NCBI GenBank assembly: GCA_937899645.1 | Contig: CALCCD010000109.1 | Span: forward strand, 1-64,000 | DNA: 64,000 nt | Direction of reading: 5' to 3' | Origin: an uncultured cyanobacterium | GTDB lineage: Bacteria > Cyanobacteriota > Cyanobacteriia > Cyanobacteriales > Geitlerinemataceae | Shown: positions 8,026 to 17,594 of the stretch, piece by piece | Position numbering within the stretch: the first letter of the stretch is position 1 | Layout: the number at the start of each line of letters is the position of its first letter | Translations under genes and position numbers: made by a program | The notes under the pieces: generated by a model | What the model saw: the letters and a program-made list of their open reading frames with translations, nothing else | What the model was told of the DNA's origin: nothing | Database searches by the model: none

Positions 8026-11000
8026 CTACGTGTCGCCGGGAGCCCCAAAGCCCCCACCCCCCGGCGTCTCAATTTCGATCGCCTCACCCGCCGCCAGCTC
8101 GATCGTCACCGTCCCCGGCAGCTCTTCGATCGCGCCATCCCGCGCCACTTTCAAATTCCGCCCCGGCCGCGCGGCTCCGCCGCCAGCGAGCCCCGCCGGA
8201 GCCACCCGCCGCCGCCCGGATAACACCGACACCGTCATCGCCTCGCGAAAACGCAGCCGCCGCACGATTCCGTTTCCGCCGCTCCAGCGACCCGCGCCAC
8301 CGCTGCCCACCCGAACCCCAAACGACTCCACCACCACCGGAAAGCGTAGCTCCAGCACCTCCGGGTCGGTGAGCCGCGAGTTGGTCATGTGGGTTTGCAC
8401 CGCGTCGGCTCCCGCGAAGCCCTTGCCTGCGAGACCCTTACCCGCGCCCGCGCCGCCGCAGATGGTTTCGTAATACTGGTGGCGATCGTTGCCAAACGTC
8501 AGATTGTTCATCGTGCCTTGGGAGTTGGCGAGGACGCTGATCGCGGCATACAGCGCATCAGCGATCGCCTGGGAAGTCTCCACATTTCCTGCCACAACGG
8601 CAGCGGGCGGCGCGGGGTCGAGCAGCGAGCCGGGTGGAATGACGATATCGAGCGGCTTCAGGCATCCAGCGTTGAGCGGTATATCGTCATCGACGAGCGT
8701 ACGAAACACGTACAGCACTGCCGCTTTGCAGACCGCCGCCGGGGCGTTGAAGTTGCTAGCGAGCTGAGCAGAGGTGCCGGAGAAGTCGATCGTGGCGCGG
8801 CGGGCTTGGCGATCGACCGAGATTTTGACGCGAATCCGATCGCCGCTATCGAGTTCGATGCAGGCTTCGCCATCCGAGAGCTTAGCGATCGCCCCGCGCA
8901 CGGCAGCTTCGGCATTGTCCTGGACGTGCTGCATATAGGCGCGCACCGTCGGCAGGCCGTAGTTAGCGACCATGCTGCGAAGCTCTGTGACGCCGCGATT
9001 GTTGGCGGCGATTTGGGCGCGGAGGTCGGCCAGGTTGCGATCGGGGTTGCGGGCGGGGTGCGTGTGGCTCGCGAGGCGATCGCGGATTTCGGCTTCGAGG
9101 AACTTGCCGCCGCGCACGAGCGGCACGTTATCGAAGAGGATGCCTTCGTCGGCGATCGTTTGGCTCTGCGGCGGCATTGAGCCGGGGGTGATGCCGCCGA
9201 TGTCGGCGTGGTGGCCGCGCGAGGCGACGTAGAAGAGTGGCTTTTCAGTTTTATCGTCAGTATCTGTCGAAAAGACGGGTGAAATCGCCGTGATATCGGG
9301 CAGGTGCGTGCCGCCGTTGTAGGGATTGTTGGAGAGGTAGACGTCGCCGGGTTGGAGTTCGCCGCCGCGATCGCGCACCAGCGATCGGACGCTCTCGCTC
9401 ATCGAGCCGAGGTGGACGGGAATATGAGGCGCGTTGGCGACGAGTTCGCCGTGGCGATCGAAGATGGCGCAGGAGAAGTCGAGGCGCTCTTTGATGTTGA
9501 CGGAGCTGCTGGTGTTTTGAAGCGTGATGCCCATCTGTTCGGCGATCGCGCGGAAGAGGTTGTTGAAGATTTCCAGGCGTACGGGATCGGGGCGGGTGGT
9601 GTGAAGGCTGAGCGGAGTCGTTCGCGTAGCGTCGGCCTCGCCGATAGCCTGGTTGGGGTCGTGGGTCGTCGAAATCTGGGCGAGATCGCTGGAAGTGGCC
9701 GCACTTCGACTCCGCTCAGTGCTCGAATTCTGGTTGCCTTTCTCCAAAATCAAATCGCCCCGATCGCCCAGAACTGCAGACCATCCCGGCTCGATGATAT
9801 TCGTCCCCGTCGGTTCGATAACGATCGCCGCGCCCGCCACGCGATCGCTCGCCCGCAAGTCCTCGCGGCGATAGACCGGGGCATCGTGCCAGCGTCCCGC
9901 CGCGTAGAGCCGTACTGTGGCGACGGGTTCGAGCCCGCCTTCACGCTTGACTGGGCTAATGACAGACTCGATCGCCTCGCCCGCCCGGATCGCCTCGACG
10001 ACGATCGCGTCCACCACCAGCGTCTTCTTCGGCGAGACGAAGCCGTAGCGCTGCCGGTGCTGCGCCTCAAACTCTGCCACCATCACCGCGCGATCGCCGA
10101 AGTCCACGGCCAGCGGCGAGTCGGTTCCTTGATATTTGAGCTGCACCTTGCGGACGAAATCGAGTGTTTCGCGTGCCCCGCCCAGCTCGGCCGCCGCTTC
10201 GGTTTCTAGCTCGTCGATCGGCGCGGCCAGGTCGAGAGCGTCGTCAAGGGTCGCCACGATCGAGCGCTCCCGCAGCGCCCGCACGTCCGCCAAGCCCATA
10301 CCGTAGGCTGACAGCACTCCGGCGTAGGGATGCAAAAAGACGCGATCGATGCCCAACGATTCGGCGATCGTGCAGGCGTGCTGACCACCCGCACCGCCGA
10401 AACAGCAGAGCGTATAGTCCGCCAGGTCGTAGCCGCGCTGGAGCGAGATTTTTTCGATCGCCTGCGCCATCTTCTCGATCGCGATCGCCAGGAAGCCCGC
10501 CGCGACTTCTTCCGCACCGCGATCGTCGCCGGTTTGCGCCGCTATCTCAGTGGCGAGAGATTGGAAGCGATCGCGCACCACCTCAGCATCCAACGGCGCG
10601 TCGCCAGCTTTGCCAAACACCGCCGGGAAAAACGGCGGCTGAATCCGACCCAACATCACATTGCAGTCCGTCACGGTCAGCGGCCCCCCGTTGCGATAAC
10701 AGGCAGGCCCCGGATGCGCCCCCGCCGACTCCGGCCCGACGCGGTAGCGCGACCCGTCGAAGCGCAGGACGCTGCCGCCACCCGCCGCCACGGTGTGAAT
10801 CGCCATCATCGGCACGCGCATCCGCACGCCCGCTACCTCCGTCTCGAATTCGCGCTCGTATTCCGCTGGCTTGGTCGGATCGCCCGCGTAGTGCGCCACG
10901 TCCGTGGAGGTTCCACCCATATCGAAGGTGACGATTTTGTGGAAACCGGCACGACGGCTGGTCTGGACTGCGCCGACGATGCCGCCCGCAGGCCCCGAGA

Positions 11001-11808
11001 GGATGCTGTCTTTGCCCTGGAAGCGATCGGCAGGGGCCAGACCGCCGTTGGACTGCATAAACATCAGCGCCCCGCTTTGCCCATTTGACGAGCAGTCCGA
11101 ACCGAGCGCCGCCCCAACGCGATCGACATAGCGCCGCAGGATGGGCGACAGGTACGCATCGACGCTGGTGGTATCGCCGCGACTGACGAACTTAATCGAC
11201 GGGCTGACGGCGTGGGAGGCGCTGACTTGCGTGAAGCCGATGTCTCGGGCGATCGCGGCCACTTCTCGCTCGCGCTGCGGGTAGCGGTAGGCGTGCATCA
11301 GGACGATCGCGCAACTGCGAATTCCGTCGGCGTAGGCGCGCTGTAGCTGTGGCACTAGCTCGCTCGTATCGAGATCGACGCGGCTCTGGCCGTCGGCGTC
11401 GAGGCGTTCGCGCACTTCAATGACCCGCTCGTAAACGCGATCGGGGCGGACGATCTCGCGGGCGAAGATCTCCGGGCGGTGCTGGTAACCGATCGCCAGC
11501 GCGTCGCGGAATCCCTCGGTGACGAGCAGCACCGTGCGATCGCCCTTACGCTCCAGCAGCGCGTTCGTCGCCACGGTCGTGCCCATCCGCACTTCGGCGA
11601 TGCGGTCGGTCGGGATGGGTTCGTCGGCGCTGAGGCCGAGTAATTCGCGGATGCCCGCGATCGCAGCGTCGGCGTAGCGGTCGGGATTCTCTGAGAGAAG
11701 CTTGTGGGTGCGGGTCGCGCCGTCGGGCGATCGGGCGACGATATCGGTGAACGTGCCGCCGCGATCGATCCAGAAATGCCAGCGGCGGGAATTCGGGGTC
11801 GGGGCCAT
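8026..11808 (-). CDS. 5-oxoprolinase / hydantoinase A-B fusion, ATP-hydrolysing
   Basis: The 1260-residue product joins a HyuA-type ATPase half (about 1-690) and a HyuB-type half (about 735-1260), the layout of eukaryotic and bacterial 5-oxoprolinases that open 5-oxo-L-proline to glutamate with ATP. The HyuA half has [27 protein letters not shown], and [17 protein letters not shown]. The HyuB half has [33 protein letters not shown], and a Gly-rich [10 protein letters not shown] end. Hydantoinase activity cannot be excluded. ATG 11808 is favoured over 11835. The linker between the halves, rich in Ser/Thr, is encoded by a piece of dispersed repeat (9604-9733), which keeps the frame open. It converges with the OmpA-domain gene; a weak stem (7953-7959/7984-7990) lies between the two stops. 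Confidence 0.93.
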   Translation of the reverse strand: MAPTPNSRRWHFWIDRGGTFTDIVARSPDGATRTHKLLSENPDRYADAAIAGIRELLGLSADEPIPTDRIAEVRMGTTVATNALLERKGDRTVLLVTEGFRDALAIGYQHRPEIFAREIVRPDRVYERVIEVRERLDADGQSRVDLDTSELVPQLQRAYADGIRSCAIVLMHAYRYPQREREVAAIARDIGFTQVSASHAVSPSIKFVSRGDTTSVDAYLSPILRRYVDRVGAALGSDCSSNGQSGALMFMQSNGGLAPADRFQGKDSILSGPAGGIVGAVQTSRRAGFHKIVTFDMGGTSTDVAHYAGDPTKPAEYEREFETEVAGVRMRVPMMAIHTVAAGGGSVLRFDGSRYRVGPESAGAHPGPACYRNGGPLTVTDCNVMLGRIQPPFFPAVFGKAGDAPLDAEVVRDRFQSLATEIAAQTGDDRGAEEVAAGFLAIAIEKMAQAIEKISLQRGYDLADYTLCCFGGAGGQHACTIAESLGIDRVFLHPYAGVLSAYGMGLADVRALRERSIVATLDDALDLAAPIDELETEAAAELGGARETLDFVRKVQLKYQGTDSPLAVDFGDRAVMVAEFEAQHRQRYGFVSPKKTLVVDAIVVEAIRAGEAIESVISPVKREGGLEPVATVRLYAAGRWHDAPVYRREDLRASDRVAGAAIVIEPTGTNIIEPGWSAVLGDRGDLILEKGNQNSSTERSRSAATSSDLAQISTTHDPNQAIGEADATRTTPLSLHTTRPDPVRLEIFNNLFRAIAEQMGITLQNTSSSVNIKERLDFSCAIFDRHGELVANAPHIPVHLGSMSESVRSLVRDRGGELQPGDVYLSNNPYNGGTHLPDITAISPVFSTDTDDKTEKPLFYVASRGHHADIGGITPGSMPPQSQTIADEGILFDNVPLVRGGKFLEAEIRDRLASHTHPARNPDRNLADLRAQIAANNRGVTELRSMVANYGLPTVRAYMQHVQDNAEAAVRGAIAKLSDGEACIELDSGDRIRVKISVDRQARRATIDFSGTSAQLASNFNAPAAVCKAAVLYVFRTLVDDDIPLNAGCLKPLDIVIPPGSLLDPAPPAAVVAGNVETSQAIADALYAAISVLANSQGTMNNLTFGNDRHQYYETICGGAGAGKGLAGKGFAGADAVQTHMTNSRLTDPEVLELRFPVVVESFGVRVGSGGAGRWSGGNGIVRRLRFREAMTVSVLSGRRRVAPAGLAGGGAARPGRNLKVARDGAIEELPGTVTIELAAGEAIEIETPGGGGFGAPGDT
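9604..9733. repeat. dispersed repeat fragment inside the oxoprolinase gene
   Basis: Both ends carry pieces of the core seen in the miniature elements at 29155 and 41672: GGCTGAGCGGAGTCG with GCGTAGC at one end, and GTGGCCGCACTTCGACTCCGCTCAGTGCTCGAATTCTGG-like sequence at the other. The two ends are inverted relative to each other. It codes in frame for the inter-domain linker. Confidence 0.7.
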
Positions 11809-11897
11809 ATTCGTAAAGCCAGTGCAGGCTCCCATCCTGCCACGCCTGCTGCGTGTCGTCGGGCGTGGCGACCTCGCGGGTACGATCGCGCTCGCGA

Positions 11898-11963
11898 TTC
11901 AATAGATGTGGCAGATGATTTCAATAAGAGATTTATTTATTGACAGGAAGATTCAATAAATTG
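11898..11963. promoter_or_regulatory. clustered TTCAATA repeats between oxoprolinase and porin genes
   Basis: TTCAATA occurs at 11898, 11920 and 11952, and TCAATAA (11921-11927) pairs with TTATTGA (11937-11943) as a 7-9-7 inverted repeat. The stretch is much more AT-rich than its surroundings and sits about 100 bp upstream of the oxoprolinase start and 310 bp upstream of the first porin. It looks like an operator array; the binding protein is unknown. The rest of the spacer 11809-12276 is the porin leader. Confidence 0.4.
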
Positions 11964-12276
11964 CTGCGGTACATCCGCCTGAAATCACAGCAATCGATCG
12001 CACGCTTGAAGGCTCGCCCGAAACCGCAGATTGTAGGCAATAAAAGCATTTGGGGGTCTGAATCGCAACGATTTGCCAACTCTGGATAGACCCGAGCTGG
12101 TTCGATCTCAGTCTTGCCTAATTGCGATAAATACACGGCCAACGGTAAGCTTCTATACGAGCTCATTCGCATTTGCGAGTCGGATGCATGCCGCACTGGG
12201 GCCGCATACGGTTCGCTCGCGCCTGGCTCGTATTTCAAAACCCAGTACGGGTGTGAGAGAGACAGTACTAACAGCT

Positions 12277-13851
12277 ATGCAAAACAAGATCGTAAACGCG
12301 CTATGGCGCATGTCGCCCGCCCTGCTGGGTGCAGCGGCAGTGTTCGGCCCGATTGCCGCAGCAAACGCGGAACTCCTTTCCGTTGACGAACTCTCGTCCT
12401 ACGAAACGCCGGAAAACCTCGACCAAGTGACCTCCGTGTCGCAGCTGTCGGACGTCCAACCGACCGACTGGGCCTTCCAAGCGCTGCAGTCGCTCGTCGA
12501 GCGCTACGGCTGCATCGCCGGTTACCCCGACGGAACCTTCCGTGGTAACCAGCCCCTGACCCGCTACGAGTTCGCCGCCGGTCTGAACGCTTGCTTGGAT
12601 CAAATCCTGGCCCAAGTCGGTGGCGACGGCATCGCGCCTGGCGACCTCGACACGATTCGCCGCCTGCAAGACGACTTCGCGGCCCAGCTCGCAGCCCTAC
12701 GCGGTCGCGTCGATAGCCTCGAAGCTCGCCTCGACACCGTCGAAGCGCAGCAATTCTCCACAACGACCAAACTGGCCGGTGAAGTGCTGTTCACGCTCGC
12801 CGACACCTTCGGTCCGGCAATTGGCGAAGACGATGGCGACCCGACCCAAACGATCTTCGCCGATCGCGTTCGTCTGAACTTCCACACCAGCTTCACGGGC
12901 CGCGACCGTCTGCGTACCCGACTGCAAGCCGGTAACTTCGACAACTTCAGCGGCGCGACCGGCACCGACGAAGTGCGCATCGGTCACGCGGCGGGCGGCG
13001 GCAACAACGTCGCAGTCGATGACCTCTGGTATCGTGGCAAGCTCGGCGATGACATCACCTTCTGGGTTGGTGCCAACGGCCTCAACTGGGACAACGTCTT
13101 CAACGTCGTCAACCCTTACATCGGTAGCGACGGCAAAGGTTCGATCTCGCGCTTTGGCGTCCGCAACCCCGTGGTCTACCGCCAACAAAGTGGTGCCGGT
13201 GTGGCTGTGAGTGCCGATCTGAGCGACACCCTCGCGATCACTGCCGGTTACCTGGCAGCTGGTGGCGATGCGCCGAACTCGAGCCCGAGCCAAGGCGTCT
13301 TCAACGGTGCCTACTCTGCTGGTGCGCAAATCGACTTCACGCCGGGTGACTTCCACCTCGCGCTCACGTACCTGCACAGCTACTCGGATAGCCCGAACAT
13401 CAGCGGTACGGCGGGTACTGACCTTGCACAAGATCCGTTCGGCAGCAGCACGCCGACCTCGGGCGACCACTTCGGTCTGCAATTCGCTGCGGATCTCAGC
13501 GACAGCTTCGCGATCGCCGGTTGGGCTGGCCTTGTCGCCGCCAACAACGTTGACAACAGCGACGAAGACTCGACCATCTTCAACTGGGCGTTTAACATGG
13601 CCTTCCCCGACCTGGGTGGCGATGGCAACCTGGGCGGTATCATCATCGGCCAAACGCCGCATGTGATCGACGCGAGCAATGGCGCGCAAGAGGATGAGGA
13701 TGCAACCTTCCACATCGAAGCGCTTTACCGCATCAACCTCGCAAAAGGCATCGACATCACGCCTGGTATCACCTGGCTGATCAATCCCGAAGCTGACGAC
13801 GACAACGAGGACATCGTCATGGTCGCGCTTCGCACCCGCTTCGCATTCTAG
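12277..13851 (+). CDS. SLH-domain OprB-type porin (SOMP), copy 1
   Basis: This is an outer-membrane porin of 524 residues. It has a signal peptide (MQNKIVNALWRMSP... with cleavage near AAANA), one SLH domain (about 45-105; DVQPTDWAFQALQSLVERYG, then GYPDGTFRGNQPLTRYEFA), a coiled coil (TIRRLQDDFAAQLAALRGRV), and a long beta-barrel of the carbohydrate-selective OprB family ending in VMVALRTRFAF with the terminal Phe typical of barrel proteins. In cyanobacteria such proteins bind peptidoglycan-linked polysaccharide through SLH and admit small solutes. ATG 12277 precedes the signal peptide; the frame is open further upstream but lacks signal features. It is the first of two tandem copies; nucleotides 12277-12978 differ from copy 2 at only two positions. 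Confidence 0.95.
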   Translation: MQNKIVNALWRMSPALLGAAAVFGPIAAANAELLSVDELSSYETPENLDQVTSVSQLSDVQPTDWAFQALQSLVERYGCIAGYPDGTFRGNQPLTRYEFAAGLNACLDQILAQVGGDGIAPGDLDTIRRLQDDFAAQLAALRGRVDSLEARLDTVEAQQFSTTTKLAGEVLFTLADTFGPAIGEDDGDPTQTIFADRVRLNFHTSFTGRDRLRTRLQAGNFDNFSGATGTDEVRIGHAAGGGNNVAVDDLWYRGKLGDDITFWVGANGLNWDNVFNVVNPYIGSDGKGSISRFGVRNPVVYRQQSGAGVAVSADLSDTLAITAGYLAAGGDAPNSSPSQGVFNGAYSAGAQIDFTPGDFHLALTYLHSYSDSPNISGTAGTDLAQDPFGSSTPTSGDHFGLQFAADLSDSFAIAGWAGLVAANNVDNSDEDSTIFNWAFNMAFPDLGGDGNLGGIIIGQTPHVIDASNGAQEDEDATFHIEALYRINLAKGIDITPGITWLINPEADDDNEDIVMVALRTRFAF

Positions 13852-13925
13852 AAGCGGACTGCTAGCCGCTTGCCTAACCCTTGACGGGGCTCGCTAGCGG
13901 CTCTAGAACGACATCTCAATTGAGG

Positions 13926-13966
13926 AAATAGCGCAGCTGCGATCGCGGCTGCGCTATTTCTTTATA
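13926..13966 (+). terminator. intrinsic terminator of porin copy 1
   Basis: A perfect 12-bp stem (AAATAGCGCAGC 13926-13937 with 13948-13959) has a 10-nt loop that contains the HIP1 core, followed by CTTTATAT. It lies 75 nt after the porin stop. Confidence 0.85.
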
Positions 13967-14193
13967 TCTAGCGACTGATTCTTTAAAGAACTATTAACCC
14001 CGGATTAACCCGAATCCGTTCGGTCTCGATCTAGCTTAAATTGCGGTACGTGCAGTGAAAACAGTAAGCTCTGATACAGGCTTATTGCCGATCGCGGATT
14101 GAAGTACGACGCGACTGTCGCTTGGCTTCGGTCAGTTCGTACGCACGTGGATCGCATTTCAAGGCCCCATTTGGTTGTGAGAGAAACAGACCC

Positions 14194-15771
14194 ATGCAAA
14201 ACAAGATCGTAAACGCGCTATGGCGCGTGTCGCCCGCCCTGCTGGGTGCAGCGGCAGTGTTCGGCCCGATTGCCGAAGCAAACGCGGAACTCCTTTCCGT
14301 TGACGAACTCTCGTCCTACGAAACGCCGGAAAACCTCGACCAAGTGACCTCCGTGTCGCAGCTGTCGGACGTCCAACCGACCGACTGGGCCTTCCAAGCG
14401 CTGCAGTCGCTCGTCGAGCGCTACGGCTGCATCGCCGGTTACCCCGACGGAACCTTCCGTGGTAACCAGCCCCTGACCCGCTACGAGTTCGCCGCCGGTC
14501 TGAACGCTTGCTTGGATCAAATCCTGGCCCAAGTCGGTGGCGACGGCATCGCGCCTGGCGACCTCGACACGATTCGCCGCCTGCAAGACGACTTCGCGGC
14601 CCAGCTCGCAGCCCTACGCGGTCGCGTCGATAGCCTCGAAGCTCGCCTCGACACCGTCGAAGCGCAGCAATTCTCCACAACGACCAAACTGGCCGGTGAA
14701 GTGCTGTTCACGCTCGCCGACACCTTCGGTCCGGCAATTGGCGAAGACGATGGCGACCCGACCCAAACGATCTTCGCCGATCGCGTTCGTCTGAACTTCC
14801 ACACCAGCTTCACGGGCCGCGACCGTCTGCGTACCCGACTGCAAGCCGGTAACTTCGACAACTTCAGCGGCGCGACCGGCACCGACGAAGTGCGCCTCGG
14901 TCACACCGCAGGCGGCGGCAACAACGTCGCGATCGACGACCTGTGGTATCGCACCAAGCTCGGCGACAGCATGACCTTCTTCGTCGGTACCAATGGTCTC
15001 GACTGGGATAACGTCTTCGACGTGGTCAACCCCTACCTGGCCAGCGGTGGCAGCGGCGCACTCTCGCGCTTCGGTCGCCGCAACCCGGCGGTCTACCGCG
15101 CGGAAGAAGGTGCCGGTGTGGCGCTGAGCGTCGATCTGAGCGATAGCCTCGCGATTACCGCCGCCTACCTGGCAGATGATGGCGATGCGCCGAACTCGTC
15201 TCCGAGCCAAGGCGTCTTCAACGGCGACTACGGCGCTGGCGCGCAAATTGACTTCACGCCCAGCGATGACTTCCACCTGGCGTTCACTTACCTGCACACC
15301 TACTCGGACAGCCCGAACCTGAACGGCTCGACTGGCTCCGACCTGGCGCAAGACCCGTTCGGTTCGAGCACCAAAACCTCGGGTGACCACTTCGGTCTGC
15401 AAGCCTTTGCACAGGTGAGCGATGGTTTCGCATTGGCCGGCTGGGCTGGTCTGATCTCGGCGAACAACGTCGATGACAGCGACCAGGATTCGACCATCTT
15501 CAACTGGGCGCTGAACGCTGCGTTCCCCGACCTGGGTGGCGACGGCAACCTGGGCGCGCTGATTGTCGGCCAAACGCCCCGTGTAACCGATGGTAACGAC
15601 GGTGCAGGCGAAGACGAAGATGCAACGTTCCACATCGAAGCGATGTACCGCATTCGCCTGACCAAGGGCATCGACATCACTCCCGGCGTCATCTGGCTGA
15701 TTAACCCCGAAGCGGATGATGACAACGATGACATCGTCGTCGTCGCCGTTCGTACCCGCTTCAAGTTCTAG
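14194..15771 (+). CDS. SLH-domain OprB-type porin (SOMP), copy 2
   Basis: The 525-residue product has the same order as copy 1: signal peptide (cleavage near AEANA), SLH domain, coiled coil and OprB barrel ending VVAVRTRFKF. The SLH, coiled coil and first barrel strands are essentially identical to copy 1, while the remaining barrel differs at many positions (for example the strand after GAQIDFTPSDDF). ATG 14194 follows a leader (TTGTGAGAGAAACAG) that matches the leader of copy 1 (GTGTGAGAGAGACAG). Each copy has its own terminator, so the genes are probably transcribed separately. Divergence in the surface-facing half suggests different pore or receptor properties; this is inference. Confidence 0.95.
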   Translation: MQNKIVNALWRVSPALLGAAAVFGPIAEANAELLSVDELSSYETPENLDQVTSVSQLSDVQPTDWAFQALQSLVERYGCIAGYPDGTFRGNQPLTRYEFAAGLNACLDQILAQVGGDGIAPGDLDTIRRLQDDFAAQLAALRGRVDSLEARLDTVEAQQFSTTTKLAGEVLFTLADTFGPAIGEDDGDPTQTIFADRVRLNFHTSFTGRDRLRTRLQAGNFDNFSGATGTDEVRLGHTAGGGNNVAIDDLWYRTKLGDSMTFFVGTNGLDWDNVFDVVNPYLASGGSGALSRFGRRNPAVYRAEEGAGVALSVDLSDSLAITAAYLADDGDAPNSSPSQGVFNGDYGAGAQIDFTPSDDFHLAFTYLHTYSDSPNLNGSTGSDLAQDPFGSSTKTSGDHFGLQAFAQVSDGFALAGWAGLISANNVDDSDQDSTIFNWALNAAFPDLGGDGNLGALIVGQTPRVTDGNDGAGEDEDATFHIEAMYRIRLTKGIDITPGVIWLINPEADDDNDDIVVVAVRTRFKF

Positions 15772-15837
15772 AGGCGAGCCCGCCGCTTGCGGGGTGTATA
15801 TCCCGCGAGCGGTTTGAGGTGAACTGAGACTGACGTT

Positions 15838-15872
15838 ACGGCGTAGCTGCGATCGCGGCTGCGCCGTTTTTT
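15838..15872 (+). terminator. intrinsic terminator of porin copy 2
   Basis: ACGGCGTAGC (15838-15847) pairs with GCTGCGCCGT (15858-15867) with one G-T wobble. The loop TGCGATCGCG is the same as in the copy 1 terminator, and six T follow. Confidence 0.88.
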
Positions 15873-15950
15873 GCGCGATCGCGGAAGATCGGCCTCTCGC
15901 GATTCAGACGCCTGTAGTCTGGAGGCGGGGAGCTAGAAGCGAAAGTCACG

Positions 15951-16439
15951 ATGTCCGATACCAACACCAACACGCCCGAGCCACCGTCCGATCGGTCCGA
16001 TCGCCGGGCGCTGGGGTTCGATCCGGGACGCGAGAAGTGCGGCATTGCCAGAGTCTCGCTCCGAACGTCGGCAGGCGGGCTCGCGACGGCAGTGGAGGAG
16101 ATGGCTGTCGTCGAGTCCGCGCGGGCGATCGAGTGGGCGATCGCGCAGTGTCGGCAATACGGCGTGTCCGTGCTGGCGATCGGCGATGGCACGAGTTCCA
16201 AGCAGTGGCAAACGCGCCTCGCGGCCGCGCTCCCCGAGTCCGTCGCCCTCGTGCGGGTCGATGAGTACAACAGCACTCAAGAGGCGCGCGATCGCTACTG
16301 GGAGCTGTATCCGCCGCGCGGCCTGACCCGCCTCGTTCCTGCCAAGCTGCGATCGATTCCCCGACCGATCGACGATATCGTTGCGACGATCTTGGTCGAG
16401 CGCTGGGCGGCAACGCAGCCGCGCGCCCCAATGCCTTGA
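15951..16439 (+). CDS. YqgF/RuvX-like RNase H-fold nuclease
   Basis: The 162-residue product has an RNase H fold of the YqgF type. After a Ser/Thr/Pro-rich leader come ALGFDPGREKCGIA (first catalytic Asp, about residue 25), VSVLAIGDGTSS, VRVDEYNSTQEAR (second acidic site), and IPRPIDDIVATILVERW (third acidic site). YqgF/RuvX proteins process pre-16S rRNA 5' ends or act on branched DNA; this one is a divergent cyanobacterial form. It follows the porin 2 terminator, on the same strand, with its own 5' region. Which substrate it uses cannot be told from sequence. Confidence 0.72.
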   Translation: MSDTNTNTPEPPSDRSDRRALGFDPGREKCGIARVSLRTSAGGLATAVEEMAVVESARAIEWAIAQCRQYGVSVLAIGDGTSSKQWQTRLAAALPESVALVRVDEYNSTQEARDRYWELYPPRGLTRLVPAKLRSIPRPIDDIVATILVERWAATQPRAPMP

Positions 16440-16661
16440 CCCAGACGCGATTCAGCCGCCGTTCGGGAAGCGCAAACGCTCGCCCGTTCCTGCTTGCAGA
16501 GGTTGGGGCGATCGATTGATGACGCTTTCCGTAGCCTATGGCCTCGCACGACTCAGTCGCCTGAGGTATCATTCTTCACTGAAGCGCTCCCGGATTTCCC
16601 AGAGTGCCGACTCGATCGACTTACACTTCCCCAACGAAACGCAGCCTCTTTCGTTCGTAGC

Positions 16662-17495
16662 ATGAGCCATTCAACCCGCACACACCAGACGCTTCTGGGA
16701 TATACCGGTTTTGTGGTTTCAGCACTGGCCGTTCTGGGCTTTGTGATGCCGCGTGGACTGATGGAGCTCTCGCAGCAAAGTGCGACGGCGACAATGCCGA
16801 TCCCGGCGCACGTGTTTGCGAAGTCGTTCCGCTTTGGGGCGACGAGCCTGACGCCTGCGGTGCAGATGTCGCCGGTCGATGCGTCGCTGGCGGCGGATCT
16901 GAAGCTGGCGCTGGCAGACGGGACGGCGGCGCTTGAAGGTGGAGACTACTCGGCAGCGCACACCGCTTTCTCGAAAGCTCTCGACTTGCAGCCGGAGAGC
17001 GTCTTGAGCTACCACGGGCGGGCGCTGGCTTCGCTGCGCATGCAGAAGTACGATGCGGCGATCGCCGACCTGAGTGCCGTGCTCGAACGCCGCCCGGACG
17101 ACGTGCGCGCTCTGGCCAATCGCGGCAGCGCCCACCACGCACTGGGCAAAACTCGTCTGGCAACGGTCGATTACAACCGCGCGATCGCCCTACAGCCGGA
17201 CTACGAGATCGCCTTCGCCAATCGCGGCAGCCTGCACTTCGACTTGGGCAACTACGAGCACGCCCTGGCGGACTTCGATCGCGCGCTGGTGCTCGACCCC
17301 CAGGACTCCAAGACTTTTTACAATCGCGCGATGGTGCTGGCCCAGCTCCAGAAGTTCGACGACGCGATCGCCGATCTGAAGGTGGCCGAAACGCTATTTC
17401 GCCAGCAAGAACAGATAACCGCCGCCAAGCTCTCGCGCCAGGCGACCGAGCAGCTCGAGGCCGGAACCTTCGATCCTCTCGCGCCGATGGAGTAG
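16662..17495 (+). CDS. TPR-repeat protein with N-terminal membrane anchor
   Basis: The product has 277 residues. After MSHSTRTHQTLLGYTG a hydrophobic segment (FVVSALAVLGFVMPRG) is a membrane anchor or uncleaved signal. From about residue 85 to 250 there are at least four TPR units, for example YSAAHTAFSKALDLQPESVL, YDAAIADLSAVLERRPDDVR and YEHALADFDRALVLDPQDSK. TPR domains hold proteins together; no enzymatic domain is present. ATG 16662 was chosen because it begins the charged-hydrophobic leader; the frame is open upstream to 16494 but the extra peptide is not protein-like. The Tab2 gene follows on the same strand after 99 nt. Confidence 0.85.
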   Translation: MSHSTRTHQTLLGYTGFVVSALAVLGFVMPRGLMELSQQSATATMPIPAHVFAKSFRFGATSLTPAVQMSPVDASLAADLKLALADGTAALEGGDYSAAHTAFSKALDLQPESVLSYHGRALASLRMQKYDAAIADLSAVLERRPDDVRALANRGSAHHALGKTRLATVDYNRAIALQPDYEIAFANRGSLHFDLGNYEHALADFDRALVLDPQDSKTFYNRAMVLAQLQKFDDAIADLKVAETLFRQQEQITAAKLSRQATEQLEAGTFDPLAPME

Positions 17496-17537
17496 CTGGA
17501 GTACCATCGCCGGAGCCGCCGGGACGGTCGCGCCCGC

Positions 17538-17543
17538 TATGAT
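17538..17543 (+). promoter_or_regulatory. possible -10 box before the Tab2-family gene
   Basis: TATGAT stands 51 nt upstream of the ATG at 17595. No clear -35 hexamer is seen at the right distance. Confidence 0.25.
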
Positions 17544-17594
17544 GGAGAACGCTCTGCATTCACCCACTCATCACCGCTCCCGCGCGACGACACT

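Noticed and set aside
12697-13713. Minus-strand frame of about 340 codons across each porin copy
   Set aside because: Present in both copies only because the porin DNA is duplicated; no protein-like composition.
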